Positions 19,228-25,733 of a DNA stretch of 64,000 nt are shown in pieces; the first letter of the stretch is position 1, and each line of letters opens with the position of its first letter. A model generated the notes under the pieces. It was not told the DNA's origin. It saw nothing but the letters and a program-made list of their open reading frames with translations, and did not search any database. The stretch comes from Sphingomonas arenae (lineage in GTDB: Bacteria; Pseudomonadota; Alphaproteobacteria; Sphingomonadales; Sphingomonadaceae), in the NCBI RefSeq assembly GCF_016924655.1, contig NZ_JAFFJU010000002.1, positions 992,001 to 1,056,000 of the forward strand, given 5' to 3'. The position numbers and the translations under genes were made by a program.

Positions 19228-19845
19228 ATGCCCGCCGCGAGAATCGTCGACACTAGAGAGCTTTTGCTTCCTCAGGAATGCAACGGTCTGAACGCTCACA
19301 TCGAACGCTGGATCGATGGCGAGAGCGCCTTTATCATCTTTGGCTTAGGTCCGAACCGCCAGATGCAGGATCTAAAGAGGCACTGGCCTGCATTTCCTGC
19401 AGGCGACGGCGAAGTCAAAGAAAGCGGCAGCCGTAAGAATCTCGATAGGGTGCTGGGAAGAGACACCGTAGAGCGAGCGTACCGCGTGAACACGGTTAAC
19501 GTGCCGCACCGTCGCACCGCCAGAGATGACACCTTCTATGCCAGCCAAGGGCATTGGCGAATTGCTGAGGTCTTGAAACGGGTTGGAGAGAGGCTCCCTG
19601 CCGAGCGGCAAATTGTAGTGCTTTGTTGCCAATGGGAGATCTTCAAGAAGGTCCGCGTTCTCCTGGGGACTCAGTTCATCCGGCCGGATCCTCAGCATCC
19701 GTTCTGGGCGCCGCATCGCTTCGGCCAGTTCATGGTTTCGTGGTGTCCGCATCCTTCTCAGAAAGCGAAAGATGGTACATGTAATTTCGACTTCAGCCTG
19801 GCGGGCACTGAAGTAGAGCGAGCACGGCTACTAAGCTACCTTTAA
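19228..19845 (+). CDS. Unknown cytoplasmic protein downstream of the peptidase
   Basis: A 205-residue protein that I do not recognise. It has no signal peptide or membrane helix. Noticeable blocks are ESAFIIFGLGPNRQMQDLKRHWP, a basic segment ESGSRKNLDRVLGRDTVERAYRVNTVNVPHRR, the hydrophobic strand QIVVLCCQWEIF and a Trp/Cys/His-rich segment FGQFMVSWCPHPSQ near the C-terminus. ATG 19228 is preceded by GGGGAGAGC. It follows the peptidase gene by 120 bp in the same direction, so joint function is possible but unproven. Confidence 0.6.
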   Translation: MPAARIVDTRELLLPQECNGLNAHIERWIDGESAFIIFGLGPNRQMQDLKRHWPAFPAGDGEVKESGSRKNLDRVLGRDTVERAYRVNTVNVPHRRTARDDTFYASQGHWRIAEVLKRVGERLPAERQIVVLCCQWEIFKKVRVLLGTQFIRPDPQHPFWAPHRFGQFMVSWCPHPSQKAKDGTCNFDFSLAGTEVERARLLSYL

Positions 19846-19913
19846 AAGATGGCGAACTAAGCAGACGTATCAGGACGGCTCAGATGAGGGCTAGCCGGAC
19901 TCAGCCGCTACCC

Positions 19914-20210
19914 TCAGTCTGTATAGATGTACTGCATGTTGCAATTAGTTGGAACCGGAACGTTCCCTTTGACCGCACAGAGGTAGTCGCCAGATACCAC
20001 CTTTACCCGGCGCTCCTCTCCCGGGCTTAGGCAGAAGTTGTGAGTGCCTCCCTGCTTGTTGCGTAAGCTGAAGCACCTGACCTCGCTCCATGTGTTCTTG
20101 ATGGTCTTGTAACCTATGCAGCCATCGTTCCCAGTGTAGCAGCCAGCGTTGGCAACCGTGGGAGTAGCAAAAAGCAACACTGCTGCGCTCGCGCGAACAA
20201 CGTCTCTCAT
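19914..20210 (-). CDS. Small exported cysteine-rich protein
   Basis: A 98-residue protein with a signal peptide (VRASAAVLLFATPTVANAG). The mature part is about 75 residues with six Cys (CYTGNDGCIGY, VRCFSL, NFCLSPGEE, YLCAV, TNCNMQ), suggesting three disulfides in the periplasm or outside. No family is recognised. It is the only leftward gene in the cargo half of the element. The AT-rich gap to the rightward gene at 20309 should contain both promoters. An upstream start at 20228 would add six residues. Confidence 0.6.
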   Translation of the reverse strand: MRDVVRASAAVLLFATPTVANAGCYTGNDGCIGYKTIKNTWSEVRCFSLRNKQGGTHNFCLSPGEERRVKVVSGDYLCAVKGNVPVPTNCNMQYIYTD

Positions 20211-20308
20211 GGTCCTCTCCTTCGCCACCTAGCGATCACGAGTCGTCGGAACAGAATGGACTTTTCTTAAAAATAGTCAATAAAGTAAGCAGTTCTTCGG
20301 AGGTACCT

Positions 20309-21160
20309 ATGGCCGAGTCGAACTGGTGGAACGAAGTGGGCTCACACTGCTCGGGAGAGGCGGCCTTCTTGACCTCGGTTTCGCCTATTTTGCCGAACAC
20401 GATCAGAACGACGAAGATAGGTCAAACTCAGTCGTACGCGGCTATCCTCACACCGGACGAATCAACAGCGATTCAAAAGCAGCAGGACCATACTCTTAAT
20501 AGGCATGTTCTTAATGCTAAAGAGGCCAACACCCTCGTGAAGAAGTTCGAGGAACTTGGCGATCAGAAGGTACCGGCTTTCTTCAAAGCTGGAGCTAACT
20601 TAATAGCCGGATTAGCAATACCTAAAAAGATATTTGAGGTAGCTGCTGGTTGGTTGCTAGACTGGGTGTTTGGTCTAGCGGACACAAAGGCAGTCGTTGC
20701 GAGGGACATATCCCTTCTTATTGCAGAAGGAGGTGCGCTGAGACAAACCGCTCAAGTTTTGAAAGGCCCTGTGGGTCGGCTGTTGTTTTCGACTGTGCTT
20801 TATGAGGTTGATGTCGGATCCGAAAAGAGAACTATCGTACTCTATGCCTGCATATTTCCTATAGCGGTCAAAGTCTCTAGGTTCGAAACCGAGTCACCGG
20901 CGAACAACAAGGTAGTCCAACCGATTAACGACAAAACATGGGGCATATTCGACTTGGAGTCAAACAGCTGGGATGAGAAGGACTTCCGACCTTCTCACCA
21001 AGATGGCGAGTACATGTATTTCTTGCAAGACGAGTACGAGAACAACAATGTAGCAGGTCAAGCCGTTCATAGACTGAGCCTATGGGGTGGCGATTGGCAA
21101 CGCAAACACTACGATAGTGAGAAGTTTGCACCAATATACTTGTCCATGAAATGCGCCTGA
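20309..21160 (+). CDS. Unknown protein of mobile-element cargo
   Basis: A 283-residue protein starting MAESNWWNEVGSHCSGEAAF, with a strong ribosome-binding site (CGGAGG, 6 bp upstream). An amphipathic to hydrophobic region near residues 95-125 (FFKAGANLIAGLAIPKK, VAAGWLLDWVFGLAD) could be membrane-active. The C-terminal half is mixed and acidic (WDEKDFRPSHQDGEYMYFLQDEYENNN). I do not recognise a family. Codon use (many AGA, ATA, TTA) is unlike the host genes, so it is clearly acquired DNA. Confidence 0.6.
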   Translation: MAESNWWNEVGSHCSGEAAFLTSVSPILPNTIRTTKIGQTQSYAAILTPDESTAIQKQQDHTLNRHVLNAKEANTLVKKFEELGDQKVPAFFKAGANLIAGLAIPKKIFEVAAGWLLDWVFGLADTKAVVARDISLLIAEGGALRQTAQVLKGPVGRLLFSTVLYEVDVGSEKRTIVLYACIFPIAVKVSRFETESPANNKVVQPINDKTWGIFDLESNSWDEKDFRPSHQDGEYMYFLQDEYENNNVAGQAVHRLSLWGGDWQRKHYDSEKFAPIYLSMKCA

Positions 21161-21211
21161 GTCAAAGTATATGCGTCGGATTAGGGCTCTTCGACCTGTC
21201 TATTTCATCGT

Positions 21212-21472
21212 TCAATTGCCGTCGTCTAAGCTTCTGACGATGTACCTGAAGTAGGCGGCTGCTCTTCTCGCCTCCGAGGACCGCCCACCATGCTTCCACG
21301 CGTTACGATTTCCCCTCGGCGCTCCCGGGTTAGTGCCGCCGTGCATTCTACAGCGCTCTTTTCCGCTTACGGTTAAAGATTGACACGGTGTTCCCTTCCG
21401 AGTGCGGGCTTGGCAGCGACCGGCAAGCGGCAGTGCATCGGGTTGCATGGGATTGTTTGCTTCTTTTCGCAT
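21212..21472 (-). CDS. HGG-motif small protein
   Basis: An 86-residue protein with a Cys/His cluster: RCQARTRKGTPCQS, then ERCRMHGGTNPGAPRGNRNAW and KHGGRSSEA. This CxxxxxxGxxC...CxxHGG arrangement is the small domain annotated as HGGxSTGxP-type on phages and islands, probably zinc-binding and linked to DNA. It is the last gene of the leftward core module and overlaps the 3' end of the previous gene by 125 bp in another frame. A second, decayed copy lies at 17484-17700. Confidence 0.75.
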   Translation of the reverse strand: MRKEANNPMQPDALPLAGRCQARTRKGTPCQSLTVSGKERCRMHGGTNPGAPRGNRNAWKHGGRSSEARRAAAYFRYIVRSLDDGN

Positions 21473-21998
21473 TTTTGTTGCCCCCAGCATGGTTGTGAAA
21501 TTCATCGGCAATTACCGCTTGTCCGCCTTCGTTCACATGGACATGTCGAACCGTTTGTTCCCGAGGCTGATGCAGCTTCGCCAATGCTTCTAATGTCGCG
21601 CGGCAGCTGCTCTGAGCCTTCATTGACAACCGGGCATATCGATCAGCCGCATCCGGGTAGCTGCCCATGTTCAGAGCCGCGCGACGGGCAAACTCAGTGA
21701 ACATGCTATCCAGTGTGATCGCGTGAGCCGCGAGGATCGCGCTAACCCCGCTCAAGCTTCCCGCTTCGGCCAGCTTCGTTGCGCTCTGCACGTGATCGAC
21801 GAAGTCCATGATTCCAGGCTGCTCTACCCCCGATCCGAGCAGGTGCTCAGCGAACATCGATGCCGTGTGCGCGTGCCTTAGCTGCGGCTTCAGCACCATC
21901 CGAGCCACGGCTTGCGCTCCCGTTTCGTCCTTCGATTGCTCAACCGCCAAGACGCGATTAGGGTTGAAGCCGTTCTCCGGCTGCGACCGTGTTGTCAT
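21348..21998 (-). CDS. Conserved accessory protein of the element core
   Basis: A 216-residue protein starting MTTRSQPENGFNPNRVLAVEQ. The body is helical (HTASMFAEHLLGSGVEQPGIMDFVDHVQSATKLAEAGSL and similar) and ends with the conserved-looking QTVRHVHVNEGGQAVIADEFHNH. I recall similar hypothetical proteins beside HGG-type genes on alphaproteobacterial islands, but no function. Its ATG overlaps the stop of the HUH gene (ATGA). The last 40 or so residues are read in an alternative frame over the HGG gene. Confidence 0.7.
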   Translation of the reverse strand: MTTRSQPENGFNPNRVLAVEQSKDETGAQAVARMVLKPQLRHAHTASMFAEHLLGSGVEQPGIMDFVDHVQSATKLAEAGSLSGVSAILAAHAITLDSMFTEFARRAALNMGSYPDAADRYARLSMKAQSSCRATLEALAKLHQPREQTVRHVHVNEGGQAVIADEFHNHAGGNKNAKRSKQSHATRCTAACRSLPSPHSEGNTVSIFNRKRKRAL

Positions 21999-22798
21999 GC
22001 TTGTCCTTCCGAGTTGCGGGCCTTCCGGCCGATGTTTTGAGACGTGCCGCAGCGCTTTCCGATGACGCGTCCTCCGGGCTCCAGTCGATGCAGAGCGAAT
22101 TGCTCGCCAGCATCCTCTCCAGCGCCTTTCAGGAGGTACGCAAGCGCTGCCTCCAGATTGATCGCGTGAAGCTCCGGATTGTCTCTCTCCAGCCCTAGGC
22201 GTCCACCTATCGGCCTGCTGTGAACGACGCGGGCTCGGTACGGCCTTCCGGTGATCCGCCGGAGCCAAGCCTTCTGTAACCCTGCCACATGCCGCACGAG
22301 AGCGGCTGGGACGTGGGCTAGCAAGTGGCAATGCCCGCCTTTGCCGTCGCCGTTCTCATGCACCCAAAGAAAGCTTGTGCGGCTGCCACGGCGGCGAAGC
22401 GCCTTCGCGAGCAGATCCGTGAACCGGCCGGTGGCCTTGGCCATGTCCGAGAGCGGCACGCCAGCCGCTTCCCAGTGTATCGTGATCATTCGGTTCAATG
22501 GCAGCCCTATGGCTTCCGCATGGCGGGCCGCCGCTATAAGGTTGCCAAGGTGAGCTGTGCTAAGTGCCTTACTTTCTCGGGTTGCGCTGTTGCGTGCTCC
22601 CCCACGACCGGTGCTGCATGGCGAATGTGCTGCCACACCTATAGCTCGATTATCTATCGCAAGTGCCGTGCCAGTCGGTGAAAACCGAGGGAATGCAGGC
22701 GATAGTGGCTGATGCGAGCCAGTTGAAACCTCATCGAAAGTTGCCCTCCGATGAAGTTTCAAAGGGCTGCCATGCTCGTTAGCCGATAGCTTCGACAT
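21995..22798 (-). CDS. Putative HUH endonuclease, Rep/relaxase-like
   Basis: A protein of about 267 residues. The central region has FLWVHENGDGKGGHCHLLAHVP, in which HCHLLA fits the HUHuuu metal-binding motif (His156, His158 from ATG 22798). About 65 residues later LEAALAYLLKGA provides Tyr221-x2-Lys224, like the catalytic YxxK of single-tyrosine rolling-circle Rep proteins. An N-terminal block RMITIHWEAAG could be motif 1. I infer a nickase for replication or mobilisation of the element. An upstream start at 22825 is possible. The family is not firmly identified. Confidence 0.62.
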   Translation of the reverse strand: MSKLSANEHGSPLKLHRRATFDEVSTGSHQPLSPAFPRFSPTGTALAIDNRAIGVAAHSPCSTGRGGARNSATRESKALSTAHLGNLIAAARHAEAIGLPLNRMITIHWEAAGVPLSDMAKATGRFTDLLAKALRRRGSRTSFLWVHENGDGKGGHCHLLAHVPAALVRHVAGLQKAWLRRITGRPYRARVVHSRPIGGRLGLERDNPELHAINLEAALAYLLKGAGEDAGEQFALHRLEPGGRVIGKRCGTSQNIGRKARNSEGQA

Positions 22799-22809
22799 GG
22801 CAGCGGGCA

Positions 22810-23100
22810 TCAATCGGCGATCCACACGATTGCTGTTCTGCCAGTCGCATTGCGCCTTCGTTGCCCGCTGTCGCGAATCCAGCCTTTCTGCCGCAACTCA
22901 CTGGTGCGCGGCCGGACTGACCAGCGCTCCATGCCCAGCCGCGATGCTAACTCATCCGACGTTAGCCCTTGCGGGCCAGCCTCTTTAATCGCCTTCTGCA
23001 CCCTACGTTGGAGGCGTCCGAGGCCCGGTGCGAGAGCAAGAGCGGCCGCAACCGACGTATCCACGTTCCGGTGCCCAGGCGTGTCAGGATAGCTGCTCAT
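22810..23100 (-). CDS. Small winged-helix DNA-binding protein
   Basis: A 96-residue protein starting MSSYPDTPGHRNVDTS. The C-terminal two thirds read VQKAIKEAGPQGLTSDELASRLGMERWSVRPRTSELRQKGWIRDSG and then RRRNATGRTAIVWIAD, a typical winged helix: recognition helix RWSVRPRTSELRQKG and a wing with GRTAIVW. Likely a regulator or replication accessory of the element. Its ATG overlaps the stop of the upstream small gene (ATGA), and it ends 11 bp before the HUH gene start. Confidence 0.78.
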   Translation of the reverse strand: MSSYPDTPGHRNVDTSVAAALALAPGLGRLQRRVQKAIKEAGPQGLTSDELASRLGMERWSVRPRTSELRQKGWIRDSGQRRRNATGRTAIVWIAD

Positions 23101-23300
23101 AGGGCACCTCTTTCCGTTGAAGATGGCAAGCCAGCCTTGCTCAAAAGCTTCGCCAACCAATCTGCCTGAGAGGGGCTCAAGGGCGTGGGATCGACCACGA
23201 TTTGGCCAAGGAACTGCCCCGCCTTTCGGCTTAGTCGCTGACTGCTGTTCAGAAGAGCAAGAGCTGCCGAGCGATGATCGGAAAAGGGCTGCTTAGTCAT
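23097..23300 (-). CDS. Small protein of the element core, unknown function
   Basis: A 67-residue protein, MTKQPFSDHRSAALALLNSS and onward, helical, with a conserved-looking segment RKAGQFLGQIVVDPTPLSPSQ and then DWLAKLLSKAGLP. No family is known to me. It overlaps both neighbours (start within the stop of 23293-23484, stop overlapping the start of the winged-helix gene), so it is almost certainly translated as part of the leftward core operon. Confidence 0.65.
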   Translation of the reverse strand: MTKQPFSDHRSAALALLNSSQRLSRKAGQFLGQIVVDPTPLSPSQADWLAKLLSKAGLPSSTERGAL

Positions 23301-23484
23301 CGCAGCTCTCCCCAAAACAGAGCAGGGCCACCTCGCGCGCAAGCCAAGGGGACAGGCCAAACCGCCAAGCGAGCATTTGCGCGCGGGAGTCCGATGCGGT
23401 AAGGGAAACACGCGACCAGCCGACACAAAGCAGATTGCGCGAAGCCCGGGGTGCCAGCCCCGGGTTTTGCATTTGTGGGTGCAT
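23293..23484 (-). CDS. Small protein of the element core, unknown function
   Basis: A 63-residue protein starting MHPQMQNPGLAPRASRN, with a helical second half SRAQMLAWRFGLSPWLAREV and then ALLCFGESCDD. The frame is supported by its position: it begins 4 bp after the stop of the HTH gene, and its end overlaps the next ATG. A competing frame (23297-23491) gives no protein-like pattern. The function is unknown. Confidence 0.6.
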   Translation of the reverse strand: MHPQMQNPGLAPRASRNLLCVGWSRVSLTASDSRAQMLAWRFGLSPWLAREVALLCFGESCDD

Positions 23485-23487
23485 CGA

Positions 23488-23691
23488 TCACGCTCCCCCC
23501 TGATAGGCCGGGAGGCTCGCCAAATAGGCTTCTAGATCAGTGAACGAGATTAGGGTGCGGCGGCCTGCCTTCTTTGCGGTGATGTGCTGACGCTTCAAAG
23601 CGTCATACAGCGCCGTTCTGGATAGTCCGGACAGCCGCACGGCTTCCGGAATTGTAATCGCGATCGGAGTTGGCACAGTCTGCTCTCCCAC
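23488..23691 (-). CDS. AlpA/excisionase-like helix-turn-helix protein
   Basis: A 67-residue protein, ITIPEAVRLSGLSRTALYDA and then LKRQHITAKKAGRRTLISFTDLEAYLASLP. This is the MerR-like minimal HTH of AlpA/Xis proteins that control integrase expression or direct excision. The start is GTG 23691. It is the first of the tightly packed leftward genes that lead to the HUH endonuclease. Confidence 0.85.
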   Translation of the reverse strand: MGEQTVPTPIAITIPEAVRLSGLSRTALYDALKRQHITAKKAGRRTLISFTDLEAYLASLPAYQGGA

Positions 23692-23796
23692 AGAGTCCAG
23701 ACGGGATTGCCCGGACTTGGTGGGATAGATTTAGCAAGGCTGCCTCAGCGCCTCGCGATGACAGGCAAATATCAAACAACACCGGAAATCTGACGT

Positions 23797-24270
23797 TTAT
23801 TCTTCACCAGATGCTTCAGCTTCAAAGCGTCGGTACTCCTTCCACAGCCGATCTACGCGCGATTCGGGCACGCCGAATCGTTCAGCAATTGCGGCGATGA
23901 TCTTGGGCCTGGTCCCTTTCCACGGCTTGTTAGAGAACCGCACCAAACGGGGTGCAGGGCCGAGGTATTCCCCGGCATCGTCGTCGAACGTGGTGCCTGC
24001 GCGTTGGTGCAGGAACGACTCAAGATCACCCCTGTGCTCCTGGTAGGCGTCACTCTCACGCCAACCCCTTCGGTCAGCTATGGGTATTGCGTTTGCTTCG
24101 GCCCAGAGTCTGCTAATACCTCCCTCGAAGAACTGACGTTTGCGCTCCTCGAGCGCACTTGCCGCTGCCTGCCGCCACATGACCTCGCAGGCCTGACCAA
24201 TGTCGAAGATTGCCCATTCATCTAGCCTCGGGCGACCTGCTCCGCGTCGGGAGCCACCACGGCCACTCAA
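23797..24270 (-). CDS. Integrase-linked protein with GxGRP N-terminus
   Basis: A 157-residue hydrophilic protein starting MSGRGGSRRGAGRPRLDEWA, a basic Gly-rich start reminiscent of small terminase or DNA-binding accessory proteins. The middle is helical, and the C-terminus ends with a possible HTH (KIIAAIAERFGVPESRVDRLWKEYRRFEAE). Its ATG overlaps the integrase stop (ATGA), so both are made from one message. I do not recognise a function; a regulator of integration is a reasonable guess. Confidence 0.65.
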   Translation of the reverse strand: MSGRGGSRRGAGRPRLDEWAIFDIGQACEVMWRQAAASALEERKRQFFEGGISRLWAEANAIPIADRRGWRESDAYQEHRGDLESFLHQRAGTTFDDDAGEYLGPAPRLVRFSNKPWKGTRPKIIAAIAERFGVPESRVDRLWKEYRRFEAEASGEE

Positions 24271-25511
24271 GCAGCGTCGCTCCGAATAGGAGTAACCTTC
24301 GCGCCTTCCAAGTTGCTGTCAGCGCAATAAGCGGCCCAATCGATCATCAAGCGACGCCGCTTCTCGAACAGGTCCCCTCGTCGGTATGCCGCCTCCGCCT
24401 TGTTGCCGATGGTGTGGGCAAGCGCCATCTCGCAGACCTCGTGAGCATAGCCGGTGCGTTCGGCTGACCAGTCGCGGAAGCTCGAGCGAAAACCATGCAC
24501 GGTGCAGTCCTGCTTCATACGGCGAAGCAGCATTGTCATTGCCATGCCGGAGAGTCTTCCGCCTTTGTCGGCCGGAAACAAAGCAGGCTTTCCGAGTGGC
24601 TTCACTTGCTCAAGGATCTCGACTGCACGCTGCGAAAGGGGGACGCGATGTTCTTTGCCTGCCTTCATGCGTGAAGCTGGGATCGTCCAAACGGCCTTGC
24701 CCAAATCGACCTCAGCCCAAGTTGCCCCGAGAACTTCGCTTGTTCGGCTCGCGGTGAGGATCGCAAACTCCAAGGCGAGCGCCGCCGTGGCTTGTCGCCC
24801 CCTTAGCGCGGTCACGAATGCGGGCACTTCATCGTACCGCATCGCCTTGTGGTGACCCCTCGTGAGGCGTGAGCGCTTCGGCAGGATCTGAGCGATATGC
24901 CCGCGCCAGCGGGCCGGGTTCTCGCCCTCCCGGTATCCACGCGCTTTCGCAGCATCGAGTATGGTCTCGATGCGACCGCGTACACGGCTCGCGGTTTCCG
25001 GCTTTTGCCGCCAGATCGGCTCCAAGATCGTAAGCACGTGGGGCGTGCCAACCTGCGCGATGGGGAAGTCTCCGATGACCGGGTAAACGTAGGTCGCCAA
25101 AGTGTTGCGCCACTGCTGCCGGTGCTTATCGTTTCGCCAGCTTTCCTCATTTGCGGCGATATAAGCGTCCGCCACGGCCTTGAACGTAATACCGGCGATG
25201 TGGGCCACCTGAGCGGCCGCCAAGGCCTCAGCGGCCTCATGTTTGCGTTCCTGTAGGGGATCTATTCCGGCTTTAACCTTCAGCCGCAAAGCGGACGCCA
25301 GATCTCGCGCAGCCGCTAAACTTACTCCTCCCGATCCGGCCGGACCTAAGCCAATGTCTCGGGACTTGCCTTTCAACATGAACCTGAAGACCCAGGATCG
25401 CGCACCGGAGTCCTTCACAAGCAGATACAGTCCGTTCCCGTCAGCGTGTCGTCCAGCCTTGGCGTTCTTCACCGTTAGCGGCGTGAGGGCGTTGCTCACC
25501 TTGCGAGGCAT
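24267..25511 (-). CDS. int: Tyrosine integrase, P4-like
   Basis: A 414-residue site-specific recombinase. It has an N-terminal arm-binding domain of the DUF4102 type (LTVKNAKAGRHADGNGLYLL, VFRFMLKGKSRDIGLGPAG), a core-binding domain and a catalytic domain with all key residues: Arg256 (TASRTSEVLG), His339 and Arg342 (HGFR), His366 (LAHTIG) and the nucleophile Tyr376 (AAYRRGD). It sits at the right end of the element, 168 bp from the right attachment repeat, and is read away from it. It appears intact and probably active. Confidence 0.96.
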   Translation of the reverse strand: MPRKVSNALTPLTVKNAKAGRHADGNGLYLLVKDSGARSWVFRFMLKGKSRDIGLGPAGSGGVSLAAARDLASALRLKVKAGIDPLQERKHEAAEALAAAQVAHIAGITFKAVADAYIAANEESWRNDKHRQQWRNTLATYVYPVIGDFPIAQVGTPHVLTILEPIWRQKPETASRVRGRIETILDAAKARGYREGENPARWRGHIAQILPKRSRLTRGHHKAMRYDEVPAFVTALRGRQATAALALEFAILTASRTSEVLGATWAEVDLGKAVWTIPASRMKAGKEHRVPLSQRAVEILEQVKPLGKPALFPADKGGRLSGMAMTMLLRRMKQDCTVHGFRSSFRDWSAERTGYAHEVCEMALAHTIGNKAEAAYRRGDLFEKRRRLMIDWAAYCADSNLEGAKVTPIRSDAA

Positions 25512-25525
25512 CGTTCAGCGTCTCC

Positions 25526-25549
25526 GTTCCCAAGTGCGCTCCCCGATAG
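25526..25549 (+). repeat. Right copy of subterminal 24-bp direct repeat
   Basis: Matches 14961-14984 at 21 of 24 positions, same orientation. A nearby inverted partial copy (GGGGAACG, about 25563-25570) is the complement of the CGTTCCC start. It lies just upstream of int, where arm-type sites or an integrase operator would be expected. Confidence 0.7.
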
Positions 25550-25678
25550 TACGCGGGTTTTAGGGGAACGCAACGGAACGTGGGCGGACGCTGAGACTTG
25601 TAAATGCCCAGGCTCACAAGGGGAGATGCAGCGGTGTTCCGGATGTGTTCACACTTACACGGACAGTAGTTTGGCGGA

Positions 25679-25694
25679 CTCCCGCTCCGCCATT
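25679..25694 (+). other. Attachment site repeat, right
   Basis: CTCCCGCTCCGCCATT, identical to the tRNA-Ser 3' end at 14904-14919. No other tRNA sequence is found here, so this is the duplicated target that marks the right boundary. The host sequence resumes with GT61. Confidence 0.9.
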
Positions 25695-25733
25695 TTCCCG
25701 GACCAGGCTCCGATCCGACCGGCGAGCACGCGA

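Larger units (their letters stand above)
14904..25694. mobile_element. Integrated element in tRNA-Ser, about 10.8 kb
   Basis: Bounded by two 16-bp identical repeats of the tRNA-Ser 3' end (14904-14919 and 25679-25694). It contains a complete tyrosine integrase at the right end, a leftward core module (21212-25511) and mostly rightward cargo with visibly lower GC and more rare codons than the flanks. No phage capsid, tail, terminase or conjugation genes are present, so it is neither a complete prophage nor an ICE. The putative HUH endonuclease makes a mobilisable or rolling-circle-replicating integrative element the best inference. Confidence 0.9.

Noticed and set aside
14904-25694. Complete prophage
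   Set aside because: No terminase, portal, capsid, tail or lysis genes are recognisable. Only integration, regulation, a putative nickase and cargo are present.
25512-25733. A gene in the gap between int and the right boundary
   Set aside because: No frame of useful length with a start and ribosome-binding site is seen. The stretch holds the subterminal repeat, the attachment repeat and presumably the int promoter.
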